Assembly: GCF_001513955.1 (NCBI RefSeq)
Contig: NZ_KQ948147.1
Span: 752,897-816,896, forward strand
Source: Streptomyces pseudovenezuelae
GTDB lineage: Bacteria > Actinomycetota > Actinomycetes > Streptomycetales > Streptomycetaceae
Length of the DNA: 64,000 nt
Direction of reading: 5' to 3'
The notes under the pieces were generated by a model, which ran no database searches, was not told the origin of the DNA, and was given only the letters and a program-made list of their open reading frames with translations. Shown here piece by piece: positions 8,011 through 17,449 of the stretch. Each line of letters opens with the position of its first letter. Position 1 is the first letter of the stretch. Both the position numbers and the translations under genes were made by a program.

Positions 8011-8649
8011 ATGCAGGACACGACCACCAGCGACAGCCGGCTCGCCCTGGACCTGGCCCTCACCGTCCGGCACGACGGACACGGCGGTGTCGCCGACGAC
8101 CTGAGCGACCTCGCCGGTCTCACCGCCTGGGTCCGGGAGCACGCCGAGACCTTGCCGGACGCCTCGGAGCTCGTCCTCGACGAGGCGACCCTGGCCGCGG
8201 TACGTGACCTGCGGGCCGCCGTCCGCGCCCTGTTCGCCCGCGCCGTACGCCCCGGCGCGCCCAGCCCCGCCGACGCGGCACACCTCCTGCCGGTGCCCGA
8301 GGCCGTCGCCCGGCTCAACGCGGCCGCCGCCCGCACCCCGACCGTCCCCGTGCTGCACTGGGCCGACGACACCGAACCCGTCGTACACCGGCAGCCGTCG
8401 GCGCGGGAGGCCGACCTCACGGCCGTCCTCGCGCAGGCCGCGATCGCGTTCCTCTCCGGAGCCGACCGGCGACGGCTGCGGGCCTGCCCCGCCCCGCGCT
8501 GCGTGCGCTACTTCCTGAAGGACCACCCCCGGCAGGAGTGGTGCAAGCCCTCCTGCGGCAACCGCGCCCGGGTGGCACGCCATCATGAGCGTCACCGGCA
8601 CGGAGCAGACCGTGACGCCGAAGGCCGCGCCCACCCCGCGGCGGGCTGA
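8011..8649 (+). CDS. ABATE-domain CGNR zinc-finger protein
   Basis: 212 residues from ATG 8011. The N-terminal stress-associated ABATE region (about 8-150, beginning RLALDLALTVR) is followed by a CGNR zinc finger (CPAPRCVRYFLKD then EWCKPSCGNRARVARHHERHR). Proteins of this family are predicted transcriptional regulators that bind a ligand through ABATE. The frame is also open to GTG 7981, but ATG 8011 is favoured by the leaderless -10 at 7998. It lies directly downstream of the usp duplication. Confidence 0.82.
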   Translation: MQDTTTSDSRLALDLALTVRHDGHGGVADDLSDLAGLTAWVREHAETLPDASELVLDEATLAAVRDLRAAVRALFARAVRPGAPSPADAAHLLPVPEAVARLNAAAARTPTVPVLHWADDTEPVVHRQPSAREADLTAVLAQAAIAFLSGADRRRLRACPAPRCVRYFLKDHPRQEWCKPSCGNRARVARHHERHRHGADRDAEGRAHPAAG

Positions 8650-8768
8650 CTCCCTCGTGGGCCGACAAGGGCCCGCCCGGCACCCCCGAGGCGTACGCTG
8701 AGGTGCCTGTAGGTCACGGTGTGCGCCCGCTCCCCGCGCGGGTGTGCCGCCGTGACGGGGGGTGCGCC

Positions 8769-11651
8769 ATGATGCAGCGCGGTGTTCGCAGCAGAAAGAC
8801 TCTCCTGGAGCGGGAGAGCGAACTCGCCACCGTCGACGAGGCGTTGGGCGAGCTCACCGGGCTGCGCCCGGACGGTGCCGAACCGCACGGGCGCCCCCGC
8901 GGAGCGCTGCTCGCCGTCGCCGGCCGCCCTGGCATCGGCAAGACCACCCTGCTCACCGAGGTCCGCCGCCGCGCCGCCGCCCGGGGCTGCACCGTACTGG
9001 CCGCCCGCGGCGGCGACCAGGAGCAGCGCGTCGCCTTCCACGTCGCCCGGCAACTCCTCCAGCCGCAGTTCGCCGGCGCGGGCGAAGCCGATCTCCGTGC
9101 CCAACTGGGCAGTTGGTACGACATCGTCGGCCCCGCGCTCGGCCTGTGCGCCCCGACCGACGGAGCACCGCCCGACCCGCAGGGCCTGCGCGACGGACTC
9201 GACTGGGTCCTCACCCATCTCGCCGTCCTGCGCGCCCCGATGGTGCTGGTCCTCGACGACGCCCACTGGGCCGACCCCGAGTCCCTGGGCTGGCTGTCCG
9301 CGTTCGCACCCCGGGCCGAGGAACTCCCCGTGCTGGTCGTCGTCGCCTACCGGCCCGACGAACTCCCCGAGCACGCCGAGTCGTTCAGGGCCCTGCCCGG
9401 CCGGGCCGGCGGACGTCCGCTCGACCTGGAACCGCTCAGCGCCGTCGCCGTCGCCCGCCTCGTACGGGAGACGCTGGGCGCGCACGCCGACGACGCGTTC
9501 TGCCGGGAGTGCTGGGCCGTCACCGCGGGCAACCCCTTCGAGACGGTCGAACTGACCGCCAAGGTGCACGACCGCGGGGTCGCCCCCACCGAGGGCGCCG
9601 CCCACCTGCTCCGCGACCTCGCCGCCGCGGTCAAGGGCAGCGGCCTGGTCGCCCGCCTCGAACGCCTCGGCGCCTCGACCGTCCGCTTCGCCTGGGCCTG
9701 CGCGGTCCTCGGCACCGAGATCCATCCCCAGCTCGCCGCGGCCGTCGCCGGACTCGGCCACGAGGAGGCCGCCGACGCCGCCGACGACCTGCGCGGCGCC
9801 CGCATCCTCACCGGCGTCGAATCCCTGGAGTTCGTCCACCCGCTCATCGCCACCGCCGTGTACCGGGCCATCCCGGCCGGCTTCCGCGTCGCGCTGCACG
9901 GCCAGGCCGCCTGGTGCGTCGTGGACGACGGGCGGGGCCCCGCCGCCGCGGCCCGCCACCTCCTGGAGACCCATCCCGACGGCGACCCCTGGGTCGTGCA
10001 GCAACTGCGCGCCGCCGCGGCCGAGACCCTGCGCTCCGGCGCCCCCGACGCGGCCCGCAGCTACCTCGCCCGCGCCCTGCGCGAACCCCCGCCCTTCGAG
10101 GACCGCGCCGCCGTCCTGTACGAACTGGGCAGCGCCTCCCTGCTCACCGAACCGGCCACCACGGTCAACCACCTGCGCGCCGCCCTCGAAGAGCCCATCG
10201 CCGAACCCGACCTGCGCCACCACGTCGTCTACCGGCTCTCCCAGGTCCTCGCCCACAGCGACCGCCTCGCCGAGGCCTCCGACACCCTGGCCCGCGAGAT
10301 CGAGGTCACCGGCGACGCCCGCGTCAAGCTGCGCATGGTCGCCGAACAGTTCATGTGGGACGCCTTCCGCGCCGACGAACCCGAACACCCCTCCCGCTCC
10401 CGCCGCATGGCCCGGCTCGCCGACCGGCTCACCGGCCGCGACCTGACCGAGCGGTACATCATCGGCCTGCGTGCCTGGGACGCCGTCCTGCGCGGCGAAC
10501 CCGCCCCGGTCGCCCTCCACCACGCCGAGCGCGCGCTGGCCGGCGGCCTCGGCTGGGCCGAGCCCGACCGCGGCTTCGAGGTCCCCGTCCTGGTCGCCCT
10601 CGCCTTCACCTACGCCGACCGGCCCGGTCGCACCGAGGAGCTCTTCTCCGCCGGGATCGCCGACTTCGAACGCCAGGGCTGGCGCGGCGCCCACCTCTCC
10701 TTCGCCTACACCCTCCTCGCCTACGTCCGCTTCCGTCGCGGCCGCCTCGCCGACGCCGAGGACTTCGTGCGCGCCGGGCTGCGGCTGGCCGAGCGCGTCG
10801 GTCCGGGCACCCCGGCCCACTGGTACGCCCTGGGCATCCTGATCGAGGTCCTGCTGGCGCGCGGCCGGGTCGAGGAGGCCGCGCAGATCGCCGAGGACTA
10901 CTCCTTCGGCGCTCCCTATCCGGCCGCGGTGGTCTTCCCCGACGCCCAGACCGTGCGCGGCGAGCTGCTGCTGGCCCGCGGCCTGACCAGGGACGCGGCC
11001 GCCGAACTGACCGCCGCCGGCCGCCGCCTGGAACCGCGCGGTGTGCGCAACCCCGCGTGGTGCCCCTGGCAGCTGCACCTGGCCCGCGCCGAGAGCCACG
11101 ACACCCCGGAGCGGGCGGTCGCCACGGCCCTCGAAGCGGTGCGACGGGCCCGGCAGTTCGGGGCCCCGTCCGCCGTGGGCCAGGCACTGCGACTGGCCGC
11201 CGAGGTCTCGGCGGGATCGGCCCGGGTGAAGCTCCTGGAGGAGTCGGTCACCCATCTGGAACGCTCTCCGGCCGCGTACGAGCTCGCCTGCGCGCTGGTG
11301 GCGCTGGGCACGGAACTCCGTCGCGCCGGCCGCGCCCGGGAGGCGGCGGAGAACCTCTACCGTGGCCTCGACACCGCCGTCCAGTGCGGCGCCGACGGCC
11401 TGATCGAGACCGCCCGCGACGAGCTGATCGCTGCGGGCCTGCGCCCACGCCGTCTGCACAGCACCGAGACGGACACGCTCACCGCACGCGAACGCACGGC
11501 GGCGGACCTGGCGGCGCGGGGGTGCACGGACGCGGAGATCGCGAAGGAACTGAACGCCGACGACCAGACGGTGACCCGCCTGCTGTCGGCCGTCTGCCGC
11601 AAGCTGGGAACGGACAGCACCGGCCTGCGAACGGTGAGTGATCCGCCGTAG
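8769..11651 (+). CDS. Large ATPase LuxR-family transcriptional regulator
   Basis: 960 residues, LAL (large ATP-binding LuxR) type. Walker A is GRPGIGKT (52-59), and Walker B with the following DD is MVLVLDDAHW (about 158-167). A long alpha-helical, TPR-like middle follows (about 330-880). The C-terminal LuxR helix-turn-helix reads LTARERTAADLAARGCTDAE and onward (about 895-955). Such proteins activate secondary-metabolite or sugar-utilisation operons after binding ATP and an inducer. Two ATGs (8769, 8772) are possible behind a G-rich stretch. No biosynthetic cluster is adjacent, so the target is unknown. Confidence 0.88.
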   Translation: MMQRGVRSRKTLLERESELATVDEALGELTGLRPDGAEPHGRPRGALLAVAGRPGIGKTTLLTEVRRRAAARGCTVLAARGGDQEQRVAFHVARQLLQPQFAGAGEADLRAQLGSWYDIVGPALGLCAPTDGAPPDPQGLRDGLDWVLTHLAVLRAPMVLVLDDAHWADPESLGWLSAFAPRAEELPVLVVVAYRPDELPEHAESFRALPGRAGGRPLDLEPLSAVAVARLVRETLGAHADDAFCRECWAVTAGNPFETVELTAKVHDRGVAPTEGAAHLLRDLAAAVKGSGLVARLERLGASTVRFAWACAVLGTEIHPQLAAAVAGLGHEEAADAADDLRGARILTGVESLEFVHPLIATAVYRAIPAGFRVALHGQAAWCVVDDGRGPAAAARHLLETHPDGDPWVVQQLRAAAAETLRSGAPDAARSYLARALREPPPFEDRAAVLYELGSASLLTEPATTVNHLRAALEEPIAEPDLRHHVVYRLSQVLAHSDRLAEASDTLAREIEVTGDARVKLRMVAEQFMWDAFRADEPEHPSRSRRMARLADRLTGRDLTERYIIGLRAWDAVLRGEPAPVALHHAERALAGGLGWAEPDRGFEVPVLVALAFTYADRPGRTEELFSAGIADFERQGWRGAHLSFAYTLLAYVRFRRGRLADAEDFVRAGLRLAERVGPGTPAHWYALGILIEVLLARGRVEEAAQIAEDYSFGAPYPAAVVFPDAQTVRGELLLARGLTRDAAAELTAAGRRLEPRGVRNPAWCPWQLHLARAESHDTPERAVATALEAVRRARQFGAPSAVGQALRLAAEVSAGSARVKLLEESVTHLERSPAAYELACALVALGTELRRAGRAREAAENLYRGLDTAVQCGADGLIETARDELIAAGLRPRRLHSTETDTLTARERTAADLAARGCTDAEIAKELNADDQTVTRLLSAVCRKLGTDSTGLRTVSDPP

Positions 11652-11728
11652 GGACGCGGGGAACCGCCCGGCCGGCCCGCACGCACCTGCACCCGCACGA
11701 CCACGTGATGGCCCATTACCATGGGCGC

Positions 11729-12226
11729 ATGTCGTTCCTCCGCCGCCGCAGCGCAACCCCCGCCGGTCCAGACTTCGACGTGCTGGCCATGGACCCGGGC
11801 GACTGGCCCGGCAACCTCGGCGCGGGGCTCCTGCCCGCCCCCGACGGCACCTGCCAGGGCGTCTTCCTGCGCTACGACCTCTTCGGCGGCCGCGGCCCCG
11901 CGATGATCATCGGCAACCTCCCCGAGGGCTCGCCGGCCCGCGAGGTCCCCGAGGGCCAGGTCCCCTTCGAGGTGGCCCAGCTGCTGCTCGCGCTGGAGAA
12001 CGACGAGGAGGTCACCGTCACCGACACCGAGGACGTGCCGGTGATGCAGGGCGACAACCTCCTGATCGTGCGCCGTCTCAAGCTCTCCGAGAGCCGGATC
12101 TCCTGTGTCCAGTTCGACCGCAGCGACAACGTTCTGGTGACCATCGCCGCCTGGGACCGCCCGATCACGGACGACCTGTACGCCCTCCTCAAGCCCCTGC
12201 CCGCGGAGCTCTTCCAGCAGGGCTGA
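11729..12226 (+). CDS. Conserved hypothetical protein
   Basis: 165 residues, soluble, with no recognised catalytic motif. It starts MSFLRRRS and then has an alternating beta-rich pattern (GVFLRYDLFGGRGPAMIIGN, LLIVRRLKLSESRISCVQFD). The frame is open to GTG 11705 and ATG 11708, but a TACCAT -10 box (11717-11722) lies 6 nt upstream of ATG 11729, so that ATG is probably a leaderless start. The gene is transcribed towards the amidase, with a hairpin terminator between them. No function is proposed. Confidence 0.72.
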   Translation: MSFLRRRSATPAGPDFDVLAMDPGDWPGNLGAGLLPAPDGTCQGVFLRYDLFGGRGPAMIIGNLPEGSPAREVPEGQVPFEVAQLLLALENDEEVTVTDTEDVPVMQGDNLLIVRRLKLSESRISCVQFDRSDNVLVTIAAWDRPITDDLYALLKPLPAELFQQG

Positions 12227-12253
12227 CCCTCACCGGCAGCTTTGCACCGCACC

Positions 12254-12287
12254 CGGAAGGCCATGTCCCAAGACTCATGGCCTTCCG
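12254..12287. terminator. Bidirectional hairpin terminator
   Basis: A 12-bp perfect stem (CGGAAGGCCATG paired with CATGGCCTTCCG) with a 10-nt loop lies in the 76-bp gap between convergent genes ending at 12226 and 12303. There is no long T-run, as is usual in high-GC actinomycetes. Confidence 0.75.
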
Positions 12288-12302
12288 AGCCGCCCGCGTC
12301 CG

Positions 12303-14258
12303 TCAGCGCCGAACGGACGGCTTCACATCGACGTCGGCCGCCCGCACGAACGCCACCCGGTGGCCGTACTGGATCTCGTAGTACCGGTCCTTTCCGACCA
12401 CGACCTTGTGCGAGTCCGTCGTGAAGGTGACCGCGTAGTAGTACTCACCGGGCACCCGGTCACCGATCACGTACGTCTGGCCCTCCGGCACCTTGTACGG
12501 CAGGGGCGACACCGCCTGCGCGGGAACGCCCGCCGGATAGGCGGAGGCCTCGGGGTAGGCGCGGCCGTACACCGGGACGCTGCCGAGGCCCTTCTTCGGT
12601 GTCACCACGAGGCCGGCCGCGTTCACCGCGGTCGGGCTGCTCGCGGGGTTCCTGAACCAGGCCTTCTGGCCCAGGTACCAGATCGCCGTCCAGTCGCCGT
12701 CCCGGCCGGCGACCGCGTACTGCTGGCCGGTGGAGACCCGTGAGGACAGGTCGTTGACGTCGATCGTCGGCGCCCTGCCGCCCAGACCGATGTCCGTGAC
12801 GAGGGCGGAGCTCTCGTCGGGCGCCGAGTAGAGCCGCACCTCGCTCGAACCGTGGGACGCGCAGGGCTGGCCCTTGGTGACACAGCCCGTGTACTGCGGC
12901 CGGTTGGTGGCGTAGTCGGGCCGGATCGTCACCAGGCCGCCGTGCTGGGGGGCGGTGGTCCTGAACGGGTGGCCCAGCAGCTCGAAGTAGTGCCGCCAGT
13001 CCCAGTACGGGCCGGGGTCGGTGTGCATGCCCGCGACGGTCGAGGTCGTCGGTCCCGGCACGTTTTCGTGGCCGAGGATGTGCTGCCGGTCCAGCGGGAT
13101 GCCGTACTTCACGGAGAGGTACTTCACCAGCCGCGCCGAGGACCGGTACATCGCCTCCGTGTACCAGGCGTCCGGATTCGCCAGGAAGCCCTCGTGCTCC
13201 AGACCGATCGACTTGGCGTTGATGTACCAGTTGCCCGCGTGCCAGGCCACGTCCTTCGCCTTCACATGCTGGGCGATGTGACCGTCGGTCGAGCGCAGGG
13301 TGTAGTTCCACGACACATAGGTGGGGTCCTGCACCAGGTTGAGGACCCCCTCCCAGGAGCCCTCCGTGTCATGGATGACGATGTACTTGATGCTCTGCGA
13401 GGCCGGCCGGTCGCCCAGGTCGTGGTTGCCGTAGTCGTTGTCCCCGAACTCCTCGTACGGCGCCGGGATCCACTCGCAGGACACCGTCCGCGGGCACTCG
13501 GTGTCACCCGCGTCCGGCTTCCTCAGACCCGCCCGGGCCAGCTGCGCGGTGTCCGGGGCGAGCTTCGGCCGGCCCGCCAGGGCGATCCGCTGGCCGGCGT
13601 CGGTGGTCCGTTCCCCGCCGGTGCGCAGCACGTCGAAGACATCGTTCGCGTACGCCGCCGCGGTGGCGCTGTCGTCCGCGCCGGAGAAGCGGGCCACCGC
13701 GCCGTACCACTCCGCGGGGTCCTGGCTCAGCGGCTCACCCAGGTCCCGCTGGGCGGCGGCCAGCAGCGCGGCGCCGCCGGCGACGTTCGCCGCGGGGTCG
13801 GTGCGCAGGTCCTGCTTGCTCAGGCCGGTCAGCTCGGCGGCCTTCGGAAGGGTTTCCAGGCGGGCGGGCAGGTCGGCGGGTACCGGGATCCTCGCGTCGG
13901 GCAGCAGAGCGGCGCGGGCGCTGTCGCCGCGCGCGTCCTCCGTGCCCTCACTGTGGTGCGGCGCCGAGGCGAGCGCGGTCCGGGCGTCGGTCAGGTGCAT
14001 CGGGCCGTAGCCCCCGGTCACGCTCGGCGCGCCGGCGTGCGTGTCCCAGCGGGACTGGAGATACGAGACGCTCAGCAGGACACTCTGCGGCACGTGGTAC
14101 TCGGCGGCCGCCGTGGCGAAGGCCCGCTGGAGACCGGCGGAGGCGTCTTCGGCCGAGGACGGGGCCGCGCCGAGCAGGGGCAGCAGCAGGGCGGTGCCGG
14201 CCAGCGTGCCGACCACCCGCCGGGTGGCTCTGTTGGGGTCGGTGGCGGATCCTCGCAA
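12303..14258 (-). CDS. Secreted N-acetylmuramoyl-L-alanine amidase
   Basis: 651 residues. A signal peptide occupies about 1-36 (RRVVGTLAGTALLLPLLGAA, cleavage near SSA-ED). An N-terminal helical domain (40-230) resembles lytic-enzyme accessory regions (VPQSVLLSVSYLQSRWDTHAG). The zinc amidase_2 domain runs about 290-440: His296 in IVIHDTEG, the HILGHENVPGP motif and His412 in GMHTDPGPYWDW fit the metal and substrate residues. The C-terminus (450-651) has SH3-like beta segments. It should cut the amide bond between MurNAc and the stem peptide outside the cell. The start is TTG 14258 with GGAGG 5 nt upstream; no ATG or GTG fits better. Confidence 0.9.
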   Translation of the reverse strand: MRGSATDPNRATRRVVGTLAGTALLLPLLGAAPSSAEDASAGLQRAFATAAAEYHVPQSVLLSVSYLQSRWDTHAGAPSVTGGYGPMHLTDARTALASAPHHSEGTEDARGDSARAALLPDARIPVPADLPARLETLPKAAELTGLSKQDLRTDPAANVAGGAALLAAAQRDLGEPLSQDPAEWYGAVARFSGADDSATAAAYANDVFDVLRTGGERTTDAGQRIALAGRPKLAPDTAQLARAGLRKPDAGDTECPRTVSCEWIPAPYEEFGDNDYGNHDLGDRPASQSIKYIVIHDTEGSWEGVLNLVQDPTYVSWNYTLRSTDGHIAQHVKAKDVAWHAGNWYINAKSIGLEHEGFLANPDAWYTEAMYRSSARLVKYLSVKYGIPLDRQHILGHENVPGPTTSTVAGMHTDPGPYWDWRHYFELLGHPFRTTAPQHGGLVTIRPDYATNRPQYTGCVTKGQPCASHGSSEVRLYSAPDESSALVTDIGLGGRAPTIDVNDLSSRVSTGQQYAVAGRDGDWTAIWYLGQKAWFRNPASSPTAVNAAGLVVTPKKGLGSVPVYGRAYPEASAYPAGVPAQAVSPLPYKVPEGQTYVIGDRVPGEYYYAVTFTTDSHKVVVGKDRYYEIQYGHRVAFVRAADVDVKPSVRR

Positions 14259-14493
14259 TGCAGCCTCCAGGGACGATCGAGCGCGATGAGCCGAGCGTGG
14301 CCGGACGTGCGTCAGTGCTACCGGCTTGTCGACGATCCGTCAATCATGCCCACAGGCAGGAGAATTCCCATGTCAATGAGGGGGCGCGGGAGTTTCGTGG
14401 CGCGAGCCCGCGGGCCTGCGGAGCGTCAGTGGCGTACACCAATGACCGGCGCCCCGAAGGCCCCCACGACGCCACGGCCTGATGACATACGAA

Positions 14494-14532
14494 GGTCCGC
14501 GGCACGCCGCTCCACAGGGCGCGCCGCGGACC
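14494..14532. terminator. Hairpin terminator after APH-type kinase gene
   Basis: GGTCCGCGGC pairs perfectly with GCCGCGGACC across a 19-nt loop, 10 bp beyond the stop of the minus-strand phosphotransferase gene. The rest of the 284-bp gap to the amidase start shows no gene; short frames there have no coding character. Confidence 0.7.
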
Positions 14533-14542
14533 TCCGTCCCCT

Positions 14543-15679
14543 TCAGCGAGTACCGACCGCCGCGCGTACGGCCCGGCGGGCCAGCTGGCAGTCGTCGTGC
14601 AGCCGCCTCAGCAGCAGCCGCTGTTCCTCGCCGGACGGCGCAGCACCAGGGTGGGCCGCGCCCGGTGCCGCCGGGGTCGAGTCGTGCATCGAACGCTGCA
14701 CGGCCGTCTCGTAGGTACGGATCTCACGGGTCAGCACCAGCATCAGGTTCACCAGGAAGGCGTCCCGTGAGGCCGGGCCCGCCGACTGCGCGATCTGGCT
14801 GATCTGACGGCGCGCCACCGGGGCGTCACCGAGGACCGCCCACAGCGTCGCCAGGTCGTAGCCCGGCAGGTACCAGCCCGCGTGCTCCCAGTCCACCAGC
14901 ACTGGACCGGCCGGTGAGAGGAGGATGTTCGAGAGCAGTGCGTCGCCGTGGCAGAACTGGCCCATGCCCTGCCGGCCCGCCGAGTGCGCGATGCCGTGCA
15001 GCAGCTTCTGGAGGTCGCCCAGGTCCCGGTCGGTCAGCAGCCCCAGCTCGTGGTAGCGGGAGATGCGGGCCGCGTAGTCGAGCGGGGCGTCGAAGGTGCC
15101 CGCCGGTGGCCGCCAGGCGTTGAGCCGGCAGACCGCGCCGAGCGCCGCCCTGATGTCCGCGCGGGGCGGGGCCTCCGCGGGATGCCGGTGCAGCGCCGCC
15201 ACCCGCCCGGGCATCCGCTCGATGACCAGGGTGCAGTTGTCCGGGTCCGCCGCGATCAGCCGCGGCACGCGCACCGGAGGCCGGTGCCGGACGAACGAAC
15301 GGTAGGCGGCTATTTCGTGCCGGATCCGCTCGGCCCATACCGGGGAGTGGTCGAGTAAACACTTGGCGACGGCCGTGCTGCGTCCCGTCGTACCGACCAG
15401 GAGCACGGAGCGTCCGCTGCGGCGCAGCACCTGCACCGGGGCGAACTCCGGGCAGATCCGGTGCACCGACGCGATCGCCGTGCGCAGCTGGGCGCCCTGG
15501 GGGCCGGACAAGTCGAGTCTCCCGCTGAGCGGTTGGGTGCCGAGCCCCGGAACGCGCCGTGCCCTGCCCGCACCCGGTACGGGGGCCGTCGGCCGCGCGG
15601 GGTCGAGGTAGGGGCCACCGCCCGGGCGGAGATGCGGCGACCGGGGCGGGGCGGACACGGAGGACGATGCTGCGTACAT
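14543..15679 (-). CDS. APH-family phosphotransferase
   Basis: Up to 378 residues. Residues 1-60 are low-complexity (Pro, Arg, Gly), so the true start may be downstream; no convincing RBS precedes ATG 15679. The kinase core carries the catalytic loop CHGDALLSNIL (His244-Gly-Asp) and the metal-binding LVDWEHAGWYLPGYDL (Asp263), as in aminoglycoside and choline kinases. An N-lobe with LLVGTTGRSTAVAKCLLD holds the nucleotide-binding lysine. The substrate is unknown. It is divergent from the NsdA-type regulator. Confidence 0.75.
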   Translation of the reverse strand: MYAASSSVSAPPRSPHLRPGGGPYLDPARPTAPVPGAGRARRVPGLGTQPLSGRLDLSGPQGAQLRTAIASVHRICPEFAPVQVLRRSGRSVLLVGTTGRSTAVAKCLLDHSPVWAERIRHEIAAYRSFVRHRPPVRVPRLIAADPDNCTLVIERMPGRVAALHRHPAEAPPRADIRAALGAVCRLNAWRPPAGTFDAPLDYAARISRYHELGLLTDRDLGDLQKLLHGIAHSAGRQGMGQFCHGDALLSNILLSPAGPVLVDWEHAGWYLPGYDLATLWAVLGDAPVARRQISQIAQSAGPASRDAFLVNLMLVLTREIRTYETAVQRSMHDSTPAAPGAAHPGAAPSGEEQRLLLRRLHDDCQLARRAVRAAVGTR

Positions 15680-15815
15680 GGGCGAGACAGATCCCTTCGT
15701 GTGCCTGCTGTGCCTGGAGAAGCAGTGCGCCGCCCGACCCGGATCACCGGGTGCACCCTGGGGAATGTCCCTGTGCGGTCCGGGTCGGGGTGGCGCGTTC
15801 CTACCTCACCGCATA

Positions 15816-15863
15816 TGCCACGTGGCACACCATCTGGCGAACCCTGGCGAACCCTGGCGAATA
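15816..15863. promoter_or_regulatory. 12-bp palindrome plus three 10-bp tandem repeats
   Basis: TGCCACGTGGCA (15816-15827) is a perfect palindrome. Seven bases later CTGGCGAACC occurs at 15834, 15844 and, as CTGGCGAATA, at 15854. The 10-bp period equals one helical turn, so all three copies face the same side of DNA. The element lies 60 bp upstream of the NsdA-family start and is a candidate multi-site operator for that gene or for the divergent kinase. Confidence 0.5.
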
Positions 15864-15922
15864 GTCCCGGAGCAACTGACGCGGGGCTACTGTCAACTCA
15901 GCCGAGAACCTGGGGGCTTGAC

Positions 15923-17416
15923 GTGAGCGGACAACCCAACGCCCGACTTTCGGACCTGTTCGGCCTGGCCGGCTGGTCCAAGGGTGAACTCGCGAGGCTG
16001 GTCAACCGGCAGGCGGCGGCCATGGGCCATCCCCAGCTGTCGACCGACACCTCCCGGGTGCGGCGCTGGATCGACATGGGAGAAATCCCGCGCGATCCCG
16101 TGCCGCGGGTGCTGGCGGCTCTGTTCACCGAGCGTCTCGGCCGTGTCGTGACCATCGAGGACCTCGGTCTGGTCCGGCACGGGCGTACGGGGAAACGGCA
16201 GGGCGACGGGAGTGCGGAACATCCCGACGGCATGCCGTGGGCGCCCGACCGAACCGCTGCGGTCCTCACCGAATTCACGGGAATGGACCTCATGCTCAAC
16301 CGACGCGGCTTGGTGGGTGCGGGTGCCGCGCTCACCGCGGGATCCGTACTCAGCAGCGCCATGCACGACTGGCTGCACACCGATCCGGCCCTCACCGCCG
16401 ATGCCCCCCAGTTCGACGACCCCCTGCACGCCGACCCCGCTGGGTTCGACCGTTACGAGGCCGCCCCCATCGGGTCGCAGGAGATCGAGGAGCTGGAGCG
16501 CTCGGTCGAGGTGTTCCGGGCCTGGGACGCGGCCCGCGGGGGCGGGCTGCAGCGCAAGGCGGTGGTGGGCCAGCTCAACGAGGTGGGCGGCATGCTCGCC
16601 TACCGTCACCCCGACCATCTCCAGCGGCGCCTGTGGGGCGTCGCCGCCAACCTGGCCGTCCTCGCGGGCTGGATGTCGCACGACGTCGGCCTCGAACCCA
16701 CCGCCCAGAAGTACTTCGTGATCGCCGCCCATGCCGCGCGCGAGGGCGGTGACCGGCCCCGTGCCGGCGAGGCGCTCTCCCGGGCGGCCCGTCAGATGGT
16801 GCACCTGGGCCGGCCCGACGACGCGCTCGACCTGATGAAGCTCGCCCGGTCCGGCTCGGGCGAGCAGGTGCTGCCCCGCACCCGGGCGATGCTCTACACC
16901 ATCGAGGCCTGGGCGCAGGCGTCCATGGGCAAGGGCCAGGCGATGCGCCGCACCCTCGGTCAGGCGGAGGACCTCTTCGTCTCCGACAAGAGCGACGTGC
17001 CGCCGCCGAGCTGGATGCAGACCTTCAAGGAGGAGGACCTGTACGGCATGCAGGCCCTGGCCTACCGCACCCTGGCGGAGCACGAGCCGGGCGCGGCCGC
17101 GCACGCCCAGCACTACGCGGAGAAGGCCCTCGCGCTGCGGGTCGACGGACGGCAGCGGTCGAAGATCTTCGACTTCCTGTCGATGGCCTCGGCCTGCTTC
17201 ATCGCCGACGACCCCGAACAGGCGGACCGCTACGCGCGGTTGGCGCTGGTCTCGATGGGCTCCAACTCCTCCCACCGCACCTGGGACCGGCTGCGCCAGA
17301 TGTACCGGCTCACCGCCGAGTACTCCAGCTACCCGAAGATCAACGAACTGCGCGAGGAGATCAGGCTGGCACTGCCGAAGCCGAAGGGAAGGGGTGGCAA
17401 CAGCACACGGGCCTGA
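15923..17416 (+). CDS. NsdA-family TPR regulator
   Basis: 497 residues. The N-terminal 75 residues (WSKGELARLVNRQA, DTSRVRRWIDMGEIP, PVPRVLAALFTERLGRVV) match the conserved N-terminus of NsdA, a negative regulator of sporulation and antibiotic production in Streptomyces. A short hydrophobic segment follows (about 125-150, GAGAALTAGSVLSSAM), then TPR-like helices (about 185-480). It is close in length to NsdA but diverges enough to be a paralogue, so no symbol is given. GTG 15923 has GGGGG 7 nt upstream; the longer upstream frame reads through the promoter region. It faces the phosphatase tail to tail with a 33-bp gap. Confidence 0.82.
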   Translation: MSGQPNARLSDLFGLAGWSKGELARLVNRQAAAMGHPQLSTDTSRVRRWIDMGEIPRDPVPRVLAALFTERLGRVVTIEDLGLVRHGRTGKRQGDGSAEHPDGMPWAPDRTAAVLTEFTGMDLMLNRRGLVGAGAALTAGSVLSSAMHDWLHTDPALTADAPQFDDPLHADPAGFDRYEAAPIGSQEIEELERSVEVFRAWDAARGGGLQRKAVVGQLNEVGGMLAYRHPDHLQRRLWGVAANLAVLAGWMSHDVGLEPTAQKYFVIAAHAAREGGDRPRAGEALSRAARQMVHLGRPDDALDLMKLARSGSGEQVLPRTRAMLYTIEAWAQASMGKGQAMRRTLGQAEDLFVSDKSDVPPPSWMQTFKEEDLYGMQALAYRTLAEHEPGAAAHAQHYAEKALALRVDGRQRSKIFDFLSMASACFIADDPEQADRYARLALVSMGSNSSHRTWDRLRQMYRLTAEYSSYPKINELREEIRLALPKPKGRGGNSTRA

Positions 17417-17449
17417 GCCGGTCCGGATGAACGTGCCGGCACGAGTTGG

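Noticed and set aside
8592..11756. Minus-strand open frame of 1,054 codons opposite the LAL regulator
   Set aside because: Composition is Gly/Ala/Val/Arg repetitive; the plus strand has Walker motifs and a LuxR HTH. Shadow frame.
14258..14482. 74-codon plus-strand frame in the amidase upstream region
   Set aside because: No homology-like pattern, no RBS; it lies in the amidase promoter region.
15678..15926. Small plus-strand frame upstream of the NsdA-type gene
   Set aside because: It has no RBS, runs through the repeats and palindrome and overlaps the kinase start; Cys/Pro-rich peptide without family resemblance.
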